In this document: piece by piece, positions 1 to 6,950 of the stretch | Position numbering within the stretch: the stretch's first letter is position 1 | Layout: each line of letters begins with the position of its first letter | NCBI GenBank assembly: GCA_947173755.1 | Contig: CAMWGM010000011.1 | Coordinates: forward strand, 1 to 15,982 | Direction: 5' to 3' | Source of the DNA: an uncultured Muribaculaceae bacterium | GTDB lineage: Bacteria > Bacteroidota > Bacteroidia > Bacteroidales > Muribaculaceae | Length of the DNA stretch: 15,982 nt | Notes under the pieces: model-generated | Database searches by the model: none | The model's input: the letters and a program-made list of their open reading frames with translations, nothing else | Told to the model about the DNA's origin: nothing | Program-made: the position numbers and the translations under genes

Positions 1-1
1 C

Positions 2-553
2 TTCTCGGTCAGGAAACGCAAGGATGTCTTCGAGACCCACACCTACTCGGAAGTCGGTCTTCTCATCTCGATCGTCCTGATGGCCTGTCTGTCCGAAGGG
101 ATCCTGCTCAACTCGGCCATGACCGGTCTTGGCTATCCTCCGCCCCCGGTGCTGGGGGTGTTCGGAATGATAGGGCTCCTCACCGTCGTAGCGATAATAT
201 ATTACATCTGGCAACTCGCCGCTTACAGTTTCACCGGATTCGTATTCGCCGACCGGCTGACGGCCCGCATGTGGATCGTAGGATTCAAGGCTTCGCAGGC
301 TCTCGCGGGGATGCTTCTTGTAATTCCGGCCGTCATCGTGCTCTTCAATCCGGGAGCCGGAGAAGTGATGATTCCGCTCGGCATCTGCCTCTATCTGCTG
401 ACACGTCTGATATTTATTTCAAAGGGTTTTAGACTTTTTTACGAGAATTTTGGCTCACTTGTCTATTTTATTTTGTACCTTTGCAGTCTCGAAATCGTGC
501 CTCTCGTTCTCATCTATCGCGGGGCTCTCTACTTGACCGGCCTCTGGCCCTAA
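2..553 (+). CDS. DUF4271 family membrane protein (5' end cut by window)
   Basis: The reading frame is open from base 2 with no stop, so the gene starts upstream of the window and only its last 183 codons are present. The visible part begins FSVRKRKDVFETHTYSEVG and continues into at least four hydrophobic helices (around IGLLTVVAIIYYIWQLA, the AGMLLVIPAVIVLF stretch, IPLGICLYLLTRLIFI and LVYFILYLCSLEIVPLVLIY), so it is an integral inner-membrane protein. The short loop before the first helix, and the position just upstream of hemD, match the Bacteroidales DUF4271 family, whose function is not known. A 62-nt gap separates it from the hemD-like gene, so the two may be cotranscribed. The family call rests on remembered sequence pattern and context. 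Confidence 0.8.
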   Translation, partial: FSVRKRKDVFETHTYSEVGLLISIVLMACLSEGILLNSAMTGLGYPPPPVLGVFGMIGLLTVVAIIYYIWQLAAYSFTGFVFADRLTARMWIVGFKASQALAGMLLVIPAVIVLFNPGAGEVMIPLGICLYLLTRLIFISKGFRLFYENFGSLVYFILYLCSLEIVPLVLIYRGALYLTGLWP

Positions 554-554
554 C

Positions 555-593
555 TGACAGACTTTTATCACACTTTTTCAATTAAGTCTGTCA
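555..593. other. 10-bp perfect stem-loop between DUF4271 and hemD
   Basis: TGACAGACTT (555-564) is the exact reverse complement of AAGTCTGTCA (584-593), with a 19-nt loop. No T-tract follows on the plus strand, so it does not look like a standard intrinsic terminator. It could be an mRNA-stability or processing element, or an operator. Confidence 0.45.
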
Positions 594-615
594 CAAACTC
601 AGATTATTTTCAACC

Positions 616-1359
616 GTGAACGTAAAGAAAGTACTTGTCTCGCAGCCCCAACCCGCAAACGGGAAGTCTCCCTATTACGAAATTGGCGAAAAATATGGCG
701 TAGAAATTGTATTCCGTCCTTTCATCAAGGTGGAGGGTCTGTCGGCAAAGGAATTCCGCCAGTCGAAAATCAATATCGCCGATTACACGGGCATCATCTT
801 CACAGCCCGCACCGCTATCGACCATTTCTTCCGCCTCTGCGAGGAAATGCGCGTCAAGATACCCGACACGATGAAATATTTCTGCACCACCGAGTCGATC
901 GCACTCTATCTGCAGAAATATATCCAGTATCGCAAACGTAAGATTTTCCACGGTTCGACGGGAAAACTCGACGGCCTCCTACCCTTCTTCCAGAAACACA
1001 AGAAGGAGAAACTCCTCTGGGTTGTCTCCGATGTCAACAAGGAAGACACTTCCGTGCTCGACAAGAACGGCCTCAATTACACAAAAGCCATCATGTATCG
1101 CACGGTCAGCAACGATTTCACTCCCGACGAGCCGCGCGACTATGACATGTTCATTTTCTTCAGCCCCTCCGGCATCGACTCGCTTCTGAAAAACTTCCCT
1201 GATTTCGAGCAGGGCGACATACGCGTGGCCTGCTTCGGTCCCGCCACTGCCGCGAGTGCCCGCGCCGCAGGTCTGCGGCTCGACATAGAGGCACCCACGC
1301 CCGAGGCACCCTCGATGACAAGCGCGCTCGACAACTATCTCAAAGCCCAGCAGCAATAA
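616..1359 (+). CDS. hemD: Uroporphyrinogen-III synthase-like protein (HemD)
   Basis: This 247-residue protein has the length and layout of HemD: two alternating alpha/beta halves, opening with KKVLVSQPQPANGKSPYY and ending near ACFGPATAASARAAGLRLD, a typical second-domain segment. HemD closes and inverts ring D of hydroxymethylbilane to give uroporphyrinogen III in the cytoplasm. The start is a GTG at 616; no in-frame ATG lies near the start of the conserved region. It sits between a DUF4271 gene and rnpA, the usual Bacteroidales order. Many Bacteroidales lack the early steps of heme synthesis and take up heme or porphyrins, so the enzymatic role in this organism is uncertain even though the family assignment is good. 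Confidence 0.85.
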   Translation: MNVKKVLVSQPQPANGKSPYYEIGEKYGVEIVFRPFIKVEGLSAKEFRQSKINIADYTGIIFTARTAIDHFFRLCEEMRVKIPDTMKYFCTTESIALYLQKYIQYRKRKIFHGSTGKLDGLLPFFQKHKKEKLLWVVSDVNKEDTSVLDKNGLNYTKAIMYRTVSNDFTPDEPRDYDMFIFFSPSGIDSLLKNFPDFEQGDIRVACFGPATAASARAAGLRLDIEAPTPEAPSMTSALDNYLKAQQQ

Positions 1360-1404
1360 TCCACCCGCGTGCGCCCGCACTTGACGCATGCATCAACGAC
1401 CATC

Positions 1405-1851
1405 ATGTTTCGCCTCGGCCAACGACTCTACAAATTCGAGAAACTATGTTCGGAGACGGCTATCAGCCGTCTCTTCGCTCCGAATGGATCGCTGAATGAA
1501 GGGGAGACCGGTTCACAGGCGACTCTCGCATTTCCCCTGCGTGCTGTCTGGCGCCTGAACCCGAAACGCCGTATCGATGTCCCCCAGTTTCTGATCTCCG
1601 TGCCTAAAAAGCGGGTACGCCACGCCGTCGACCGCGTAGCCATGCGCCGCCGCATCCGTGAGGCCTACCGCCTGAACCGCTCGCTTCTCCCAGACAGTCT
1701 GCCTGTCGACATCGCTTTCAGTTACGTCGGTAATACCCTCACCTCCTATGCTCGCATCGAAAAAGCGATGCAGAAACTCCTGGCACGCATAGCCGAATCA
1801 TACGTTCCTCACACTCCCTCTACCGATAGCGATGAGCCGCCGACTCCCTGA
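1405..1851 (+). CDS. rnpA: Ribonuclease P protein component
   Basis: RnpA is the small basic protein subunit of RNase P, which with the RnpB RNA removes 5' leaders from tRNA precursors. The protein has the family signature: FLISVPKKR at about residues 62-70, followed by the RNR-type basic helix RVRHAVDRVAMRRRIREAYR (70-89). The N-terminal KFEKLCSETAISRLF (11-24) matches the usual opening helix. I chose the ATG at 1405 (148 residues) because MFRLGQRLYKFEKL begins close to the normal family N-terminus; a GTG at 1369 would add 12 unlikely residues. The last 20 bases overlap yidD, so the two are translationally linked. The overlap and order (rnpA then yidD) are conserved widely in bacteria. Confidence 0.93.
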   Translation: MFRLGQRLYKFEKLCSETAISRLFAPNGSLNEGETGSQATLAFPLRAVWRLNPKRRIDVPQFLISVPKKRVRHAVDRVAMRRRIREAYRLNRSLLPDSLPVDIAFSYVGNTLTSYARIEKAMQKLLARIAESYVPHTPSTDSDEPPTP

Positions 1852-2065
1852 CATTGTTTCAGCCATCCTGATACTGCCGATAAGGTTCTATCAGGTCTGC
1901 ATATCCCCGCTGACACCCCCATCATGTCGTTTCACGCCCACATGCAGCAGTTATGCCATCGAAGCCCTGCGCCGTCACGGGCCGGTCAAGGGCAGTTGGC
2001 TCGCCCTGAAGCGAATAGCCCGTTGTCATCCCTGGGGAGGATGCGGCTATGACCCCGTGCCATGA
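1832..2065 (+). CDS. yidD: YidD membrane protein insertion efficiency factor
   Basis: This 77-residue protein carries the YidD hallmarks: an amphipathic/hydrophobic N-terminus (VSAILILPIRFYQVCISPL), the central motif SCRFTPTCSSYAIEA at residues 31-45, and a Cys-containing C-terminal RCHPWGGCGYDPVP (64-77). YidD is a small inner-face membrane-associated protein thought to help YidC/Oxa1 insert proteins into the membrane. It begins inside the end of rnpA (20-bp overlap) and its stop codon overlaps the start of the next gene by 4 bases, so rnpA, yidD and the hydrolase gene form a tightly coupled operon. All four cysteines commonly seen in the family are present. Confidence 0.95.
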   Translation: MSRRLPDIVSAILILPIRFYQVCISPLTPPSCRFTPTCSSYAIEALRRHGPVKGSWLALKRIARCHPWGGCGYDPVP

Positions 2066-2619
2066 CCATCCTCGACTTCCACACCCACACGCCGCGTCTG
2101 CTGAGCATCGTCGACATCGACCCTTCGCAGGAAGTGCCTCCCGTTTTGAACAGAAATATGAGATATTCCGTCGGCATCCATCCGTGGAACGTCAGCCGGG
2201 TCACTCCTGAGCAATGGATCACAACGAAAGTTCTTGCCTTGAGCCGGAACGTGATTGCCATCGGTGAAACGGGCCTCGACCGCGCGCGCTCTCCGGAGAC
2301 GCTTCCTCTTCAGACGGAATGGCTATGCCGTCACGTCGAACTTTCGGAGACTGTAGGTAAACCTCTCATCCTCCATATCGTCCGCTGTTTTCCGGAGATC
2401 ATCGCCCTGCGTCGCCGACTGCGCCCGACACAACCCTGGATTATCCACGGCTTCCGCGGCAAACCTCAACTGGGCGCCGAACTTCTTCGTCACGGCTTCC
2501 GCCTCAGTTTCGGCAGCAGATTCAACCCCGCGTCGTTCGCCCTCACCCCCTCCCCGCTCCGCGAAACCGACTCGGACTCCCTCATGTCAAATCGTGAGAT
2601 TTTTACTCCTGACCTCTGA
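2062..2619 (+). CDS. TatD-family metal-dependent hydrolase, C-terminally shortened
   Basis: TatD enzymes are TIM-barrel metal-dependent hydrolases, often Mg-dependent DNases. All five expected metal ligands can be read: H7-x-H9 in DFHTHT, E69 in AIGETGLD, H105 in PLILHIVR, H129 in IIHGFRGK and D170 in the late ETD motif. The start ATG overlaps the yidD stop (ATGA). Length is 185 residues, against about 210-260 for the family. After the ETD motif the usual closing helices (about 30 or more residues) are missing and the protein ends SDSLMSNREIFTPDL. The shortening falls exactly where the AbiE module begins, so the 3' end was probably lost or replaced at that junction. The active site could still form, but stability may suffer. 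Confidence 0.82.
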   Translation: MTILDFHTHTPRLLSIVDIDPSQEVPPVLNRNMRYSVGIHPWNVSRVTPEQWITTKVLALSRNVIAIGETGLDRARSPETLPLQTEWLCRHVELSETVGKPLILHIVRCFPEIIALRRRLRPTQPWIIHGFRGKPQLGAELLRHGFRLSFGSRFNPASFALTPSPLRETDSDSLMSNREIFTPDL

Positions 2620-2656
2620 ATTTTGGATTCTCAGATTGTCATGAAGAGTAGGGATA

Positions 2657-3643
2657 CTACCTTATTCCTGAGGAACCGATAGCCTCAATGATTTCGAGCA
2701 TACTTTCCAATACCGACTCAGCAGTAGGGATAGATCGGTATGCCAATGCCGATAATTCTCTCTCATACAACGATGAAAGTGCGTTTGCCCAAATATTACC
2801 AATTGATTTCAAAAGTGGAGAGTCTGAGATGGGACGCTTATTCCATCCGTCCAGATTGTCAAACAACTCCCGGTCATGGTCGAGCAATGATTGAACATCC
2901 CTGAAAAAATATATTGAGTGAAAATAAGCTGAACACTCCGTGTCTTTCATCAGGAAATGAAGGTCATAGAAATGACGGATTTTCTTTGCTAATTCCTGCC
3001 CGTAATCTTTAGCCATGGAGAAACGGAGCAAAGAGACAATCTTTTCAGTTGCTGTCCTCCTTTTATCCAGCACATTCATTGAAAAGACTTCAAGACCGAA
3101 GTTTTCTATTATATCGTCGTTTCCGGTCTCTTTGAGAAAATCGCCTATGAAATTTCCAATCCGACAACTCACATATGGATAAGGGTTAGCAAAAGAATTT
3201 ATCTCAAGCATTATCTGCCCGGGTATCACAGGAATTCCATCTGTCGGTGAGGAAAGTTCAGACAAGCGGGGATAACCATAAATGGCTTTATAATAACTTG
3301 AACCTTTACTTGTCACTCCCGGTGTTGGAATCTCGTCAATTCCGGCAGTAGCGGATTTCGCCAATCGCCTTATCAACGTCTTCCGTTGATTACCGTTTAA
3401 TAAACCTGCATTGATGATTGCCACATCTATATCTTCAGAAAACCTTGAACCAATGAAATGAGCCTTTGAAAGGCTTGTACCTCCCTTGAAAATGGCTCTG
3501 CCATCCGGATCCGCATTGGCCATAAGTTTCAATGAACGGGTGATCCAATAATCCTTTTCTACAAAGAGTGGATTGATGTCAAGATACTGAGAAGCAGCCA
3601 ACACCGCGTCTGCGAAAAGTTTATGATTATCGTGAAGATTCAT
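2657..3643 (-). CDS. AbiEii-type nucleotidyltransferase toxin
   Basis: This 328-residue protein is a DUF1814/AbiEii nucleotidyltransferase, the toxin of type IV AbiE toxin-antitoxin systems that give phage abortive infection. The defining motif is clear: KGGTSLSKA at residues 53-61, then SRFSEDIDVAI at 66-76, where D71 and D73 are the predicted metal-binding acidic pair. The upstream FVEKDYWITRSLKL (27-40) is typical of the family. Known members transfer nucleotides, in some cases to tRNA. Its start overlaps the end of the antitoxin gene by 17 bases, so translation is coupled. No transmembrane or secretion signal is seen. Codon use and base composition are more AT-rich than in the flanking core genes, consistent with horizontal acquisition. 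Confidence 0.88.
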   Translation of the reverse strand: MNLHDNHKLFADAVLAASQYLDINPLFVEKDYWITRSLKLMANADPDGRAIFKGGTSLSKAHFIGSRFSEDIDVAIINAGLLNGNQRKTLIRRLAKSATAGIDEIPTPGVTSKGSSYYKAIYGYPRLSELSSPTDGIPVIPGQIMLEINSFANPYPYVSCRIGNFIGDFLKETGNDDIIENFGLEVFSMNVLDKRRTATEKIVSLLRFSMAKDYGQELAKKIRHFYDLHFLMKDTECSAYFHSIYFFRDVQSLLDHDRELFDNLDGWNKRPISDSPLLKSIGNIWANALSSLYERELSALAYRSIPTAESVLESMLEIIEAIGSSGIR

Positions 3644-4367
3644 ATATTCTCCAGTTTTTCTTATTGGGCAGAATATCTGCTGAAATCGGTAACCGGTACT
3701 TAGATATGCCGTTCAATGAACGTCTCAATAGTTCGATGCTGATTCCCGAAACTCCAATACTTTCAAGAATGGAACCTAAGAGTGCACGGACAAAAGGTGC
3801 ATATTTCAATGCACATTGTGTCAACTTGAGCCGTTGCTCTTCATCCAGACTCTCCACTATAATCATTATTCTCCTACAAGCCTCATTTGGCGTCGTCCCG
3901 GGAATTTCTTTTATGAACCTGATACAATCCAACAACCGTAACAGATCAATTTCCACATCCGAAATAGGGTTAGGCTGTAAGACAAAGGAAATTCGATAGA
4001 TCCCTCTTTTTATCGGACGACGGTATTTGTTGGTTCCTATCTGTATTTCCGAGGATATCTGTGTCGTGAGGGAATATCGGGAAAAGGCATCCCCTCCGGT
4101 AAGATAGCCGATTGTCTTCCCATCCTTAACAAGATATTCCTTCGCGATCTGTGAGAGGGAGGGTTTCAACTCACCGAATATGGTAATCCGCGGCTTGAAA
4201 TACTTTCCATTCGAGAGTTTGGATATTTCTCCACGCTCCGCCATGCGCTGCAATGCTCTTGCCGCCGCATCCCTCTTGCTGATGTCAAAGTCGAGGTCAG
4301 AAGCAACAAAGATAAAATCATCGGGAAAATCCGAAACTATCCGTTGTACTTGCTTTGCCGTAGTCAT
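3627..4367 (-). CDS. AbiEi-like antitoxin / transcriptional autorepressor (DUF6088 type)
   Basis: This 246-residue protein lies directly upstream of, and overlaps, the AbiEii toxin gene. The first 60 or so residues form a winged-helix-like unit (VQRIVSDFPDDFIFVASDL, then AAARALQRMAERGEISKLSNGKYF), the usual DNA-binding N-terminus of AbiEi antitoxins. The middle part with GYLTGGDAFSRYSLTTQ and TNKYRRPIKRGIYRI resembles DUF6088 antitoxins of Bacteroidetes. In studied AbiE systems AbiEi represses its own operon by binding inverted repeats at the promoter; a 36-bp palindrome lies 41 bases upstream of this start. The start is the ATG at 4367, 22 or so bases after the predicted transcription start. 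Function follows from pairing and fold, not from strong residue conservation. Confidence 0.82.
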   Translation of the reverse strand: MTTAKQVQRIVSDFPDDFIFVASDLDFDISKRDAAARALQRMAERGEISKLSNGKYFKPRITIFGELKPSLSQIAKEYLVKDGKTIGYLTGGDAFSRYSLTTQISSEIQIGTNKYRRPIKRGIYRISFVLQPNPISDVEIDLLRLLDCIRFIKEIPGTTPNEACRRIMIIVESLDEEQRLKLTQCALKYAPFVRALLGSILESIGVSGISIELLRRSLNGISKYRLPISADILPNKKNWRIYESSR

Positions 4368-4394
4368 TAATATTGGATATTACGTTTACAGATG

Positions 4395-4402
4395 CAAAGA
4401 TA
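4395..4402 (-). promoter_or_regulatory. Promoter -7 box of the AbiE operon
   Basis: The minus strand reads TATCTTTG, an exact match to the Bacteroidetes -7 consensus TAnnTTTG, 27 bases before the antitoxin ATG. No clear TTTG -33 box is present at the expected distance; that position falls inside the palindrome at 4408-4443. Confidence 0.6.
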
Positions 4403-4407
4403 ATCAT

Positions 4408-4443
4408 TTTTGTCGGTTTTTTTACGTAAAAAATCCGACAAAA
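4408..4443. promoter_or_regulatory. 36-bp palindrome, probable AbiEi operator
   Basis: Two 18-base arms (4408-4425 and 4426-4443) are reverse complements with a single mismatched pair (4417/4434). The core is ACGT and the outer block is TTTTGTCGG/CCGACAAAA. It sits immediately upstream of the -7 box and over the expected -33 region of the AbiE promoter, where a repressor would block transcription. AbiEi proteins elsewhere bind inverted repeats for negative autoregulation; the binding here is inferred. Confidence 0.65.
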
Positions 4444-4466
4444 TTCAGGAGCAGTGACTGAATTGC

Positions 4467-4511
4467 AAAAAAGCCGGGCACAACGTCGCAGATGCGATCA
4501 GTTGTGTCCGG
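4467..4511 (-). terminator. Rho-independent terminator of the ilv operon
   Basis: On the minus strand CCGGACACAAC (4511-4501) pairs with GTTGTGCCCGG (4484-4474) with one mismatch. A smaller inner TCGCA/TGCGA stem lies between them, and C then TTTTTT follows (4472-4467). It starts 38 bases after the ilvC stop and stops transcription before the AbiE promoter. Confidence 0.85.
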
Positions 4512-4548
4512 TCACCCGACAGCCTTATCTTATTATAAATAAGTGGCT

Positions 4549-5592
4549 TTATTTATTTTCAGGACGCAGAGTACGGACGGTGGCACCGGCGCGCCACATC
4601 TCGCTCTCACGCATCTCGCGGAGTTCCTCCTCGAGTTTTTCGCGGTAGTCGGGACGTGTGTTAGAATCGATGGAACGCTGTGCCTCCTTGCCGCTGCGCA
4701 CGCTTTCATAAAGTTCGCGCATCACAGGCTTGATGGCATCGTGGAACGGACCCATCCAGTCGAGAGCACCACGTTGTGCGGTGGTCGAACAGTTGGCATA
4801 CATCCAGTCCATACCCTTGTCGGCGAAAAGGGGCATCAGCGACTGGGTGAGTTCCTCGACTGTTTCGTTAAATGCCTCCGAGGGGGAATGGCCGTTCTCG
4901 CGAAGCACTTCATACTGCGCGAGGAACAAACCCTGGACTGCTCCCATCAGCGAGCCGCGCTCACCTGTCAGGTCGCTGACAGCCTCGCGCTCAAATGTGG
5001 TCTCAAACAGATAGCCTGAGCCGATGCCGATGCCGAGCGCAAGTGTGCGCTCGAGGGCGCGCCCGGTCGCGTCCTGATAGACGGCAAACGATGAGTTGGT
5101 GCCTTTGCCCTCTTTGAAGAGCACGCGGAGCATTGTGCCCGAACCTTTGGGAGCAACCATAATGACATCGACATCAGCGGGAGGAACGACGCCGGTGCGG
5201 TCGGCCCATGCGATGGCGAAGCCGTGGGAGAAATATAATGCCTTTCCGGGGGTGAGATGCTTCTTTATGACGGGCCACTGCTCGAGAACGGCAGCGTCGG
5301 AGAGAAGACACATGATGATGGTGGCCTTCTCGCATGCCTCCTCGATAGAGAAGAGGGTTTCGCCCGGCACCCATCCGTCGCCGACAGCCTTGTCGTAGGT
5401 CTTGCCCTTACGCTGACCGACGATGACGTTAAAGCCGTTGTCACGCAGGTCGAGGCTCTGGCCGGGACCCTGGACACCGTAACCGATCACTGCGATGGTC
5501 TCGTCCTTGAGAACTTCGCGTGCTTTATCGAGGGGAAATTCCTCACGGGTGACGACAGTCTCTTCAACACCGCCGAAATTAAGTTTTGCCAT
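4549..5592 (-). CDS. ilvC: Ketol-acid reductoisomerase
   Basis: IlvC converts acetolactate and acetohydroxybutyrate to the dihydroxy acids of valine and isoleucine synthesis, using Mg2+ and NAD(P)H. At 347 residues it is a class I enzyme. The Rossmann loop VIGYGVQGPGQ (35-45) is followed by VGQRKGK (58-64), whose basic residues suit NADPH. The catalytic His is H123 in FSHGF. Metal ligands are seen in DLTGE (D207, E211) and ETVEE (E243, E247), with the CSTTAQRG segment near 268. It is the last gene of the operon, 23 bases after the thioesterase gene and followed by a clear intrinsic terminator. Confidence 0.97.
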   Translation of the reverse strand: MAKLNFGGVEETVVTREEFPLDKAREVLKDETIAVIGYGVQGPGQSLDLRDNGFNVIVGQRKGKTYDKAVGDGWVPGETLFSIEEACEKATIIMCLLSDAAVLEQWPVIKKHLTPGKALYFSHGFAIAWADRTGVVPPADVDVIMVAPKGSGTMLRVLFKEGKGTNSSFAVYQDATGRALERTLALGIGIGSGYLFETTFEREAVSDLTGERGSLMGAVQGLFLAQYEVLRENGHSPSEAFNETVEELTQSLMPLFADKGMDWMYANCSTTAQRGALDWMGPFHDAIKPVMRELYESVRSGKEAQRSIDSNTRPDYREKLEEELREMRESEMWRAGATVRTLRPENK

Positions 5593-5615
5593 TTTTGTGT
5601 ACTTATTGGATTGTT

Positions 5616-6377
5616 TCAGTTAATATTTTCTTTTTCAAATCTGAGTCGGGCCAGAGTGTGAGGTGCATCGTCGGCCGCGATCATCGCCACATATTCATCC
5701 TCCTCACCTTCCGGAGAGGTGGTCCTGCGGGCCACGACCACTTTCTCGTCATAGCGGGTCTCCTTTTTGAACGCGATCTCGAAACGCGTCAGCCGATGGC
5801 CGTCGTAAAAGCCGAGATCCTGCAGGTCGACGATCAGGTCGATATAGCGGCGGGTGGTCAGGTGGCGGTTCACATCGATATCGCTTACACCGACGGTATA
5901 ATCATAGGAACAGTCGGCCTCGGCGCATGAGAACGGACGGATCACTCCGGGTGCATCACACGGAGCGGGGCGGTCGGAGATGCGGTCGGTCATACGGTTG
6001 AGCGCTGTCAGGTCGGCTGGGCGCCTGGTGTCCATATCGATGGCCATCCAGACCGAGTGGGCTGCGACCACGGTCCGTCCGTCAGCTTTGTCGACAATCG
6101 CGAAACAACGGTCGGAAAAGAGGCGGTTTATTCCGGTGATCCATGTGGTCAGTTCGTAAGTGCCGTTCAGGCGCGGCATCTCGGCAATGTCGATGGCAAG
6201 CCGCGAGAGCACCCACGACGAATTGGTCTTCATCATGTCGTTATACCCTACTCCGATCACGTTGGCATGACCGGTGGCCGACTCGATGATTGCGGCCACC
6301 AGACTCGAGAGCGGCATGCGCAACTGCGCGTTTACCTCTGATGCCGTCAGAAAGAATTCTGTTGTGCGCTGATTCAT
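5616..6377 (-). CDS. Acyl-ACP thioesterase
   Basis: This 253-residue protein fits the acyl-ACP thioesterase family (double hot-dog fold, related to plant FatA/FatB), which releases fatty acids from acyl carrier protein. The first hot-dog segment includes MMKTNSSWVLSRLAIDI (48-64). The second carries VSDIDVNRHLTTRRYIDLIVD at about 164-184, where N170 and H172 match the catalytic Asn-His of the family. Its ATG overlaps the ilvN stop by 4 bases and ilvC follows after 23 bases, so it is a true member of the ilv operon, an arrangement I also know from Bacteroides. A link to branched-chain fatty acids, which derive from branched-chain amino acid precursors, is an inference from context. Confidence 0.88.
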   Translation of the reverse strand: MNQRTTEFFLTASEVNAQLRMPLSSLVAAIIESATGHANVIGVGYNDMMKTNSSWVLSRLAIDIAEMPRLNGTYELTTWITGINRLFSDRCFAIVDKADGRTVVAAHSVWMAIDMDTRRPADLTALNRMTDRISDRPAPCDAPGVIRPFSCAEADCSYDYTVGVSDIDVNRHLTTRRYIDLIVDLQDLGFYDGHRLTRFEIAFKKETRYDEKVVVARRTTSPEGEEDEYVAMIAADDAPHTLARLRFEKENIN

Positions 6378-6937
6378 TTCGACTGTTCTTCTTTGCGGTT
6401 GAGGCGGCGCGAGGCCTCCTCGAGATAATGGTTGATATGCTCGGTGGGGGATTTGGTGACCGAGATGCGGCCCGACCGCATGAACTGCTGGATGTCATAT
6501 TGCTTAAGCAGTTCATAGAGTGCCTGGGTCTCGCTCTCGTGGCCTGTCTTTTCGATAACGGTATAGTCACGCGTAATCTCGAGTATGCGCGCGTTGTGCA
6601 CACGGATGATCCGCTCGAGGTTTTTCTCGTCGAGCAGACGTTGTGTGGGCACTTTGTAGAGCGCTATTTCCTGATAGACGATCTCGTCGTCGGTATAGAG
6701 GAACGCGCGGAGCACGTCGATACACTTCTCGATCTGCCCGATCACCTTCTCGAGCGTCTCGCGGTCGGAGAAAAGGGTGAAGTTCATCTTGTGGATGTCG
6801 CTCACGGCCGAGGCCGAGGCCGACACGCTCTCGATGTTGAGCCCGCGACGGGTGAATATGATCGAGATGCGGTTGAGAAGGCCCACCTGATTTTCAGTGA
6901 ACACCACTATTGTGAAGCGTTTCTTTTGCTTTTCCAT
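6374..6937 (-). CDS. ilvN: Acetolactate synthase small (regulatory) subunit
   Basis: The 187-residue protein begins with an ACT domain (about residues 8-80): FTIVVFTENQVGLLNRISII followed by FTRRGLNIESVSAS, the usual effector-binding turn of IlvN/IlvH. The remainder (85-165) matches the C-terminal domain of the family. It binds the large subunit, raises its activity and confers valine feedback inhibition in studied homologues. It starts 13 bases after the ilvB stop and its own stop overlaps the thioesterase start, so subunit expression is coupled. Annotators name this gene ilvN or ilvH; the sequence alone does not separate them. Confidence 0.94.
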   Translation of the reverse strand: MEKQKKRFTIVVFTENQVGLLNRISIIFTRRGLNIESVSASASAVSDIHKMNFTLFSDRETLEKVIGQIEKCIDVLRAFLYTDDEIVYQEIALYKVPTQRLLDEKNLERIIRVHNARILEITRDYTVIEKTGHESETQALYELLKQYDIQQFMRSGRISVTKSPTEHINHYLEEASRRLNRKEEQSK

Positions 6938-6950
6938 AGGACGGGAGAGT

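Noticed and set aside
1369..1404. GTG start extending rnpA by 12 residues
   Set aside because: The extra residues do not resemble the RnpA N-terminus and the ATG at 1405 fits family length better.
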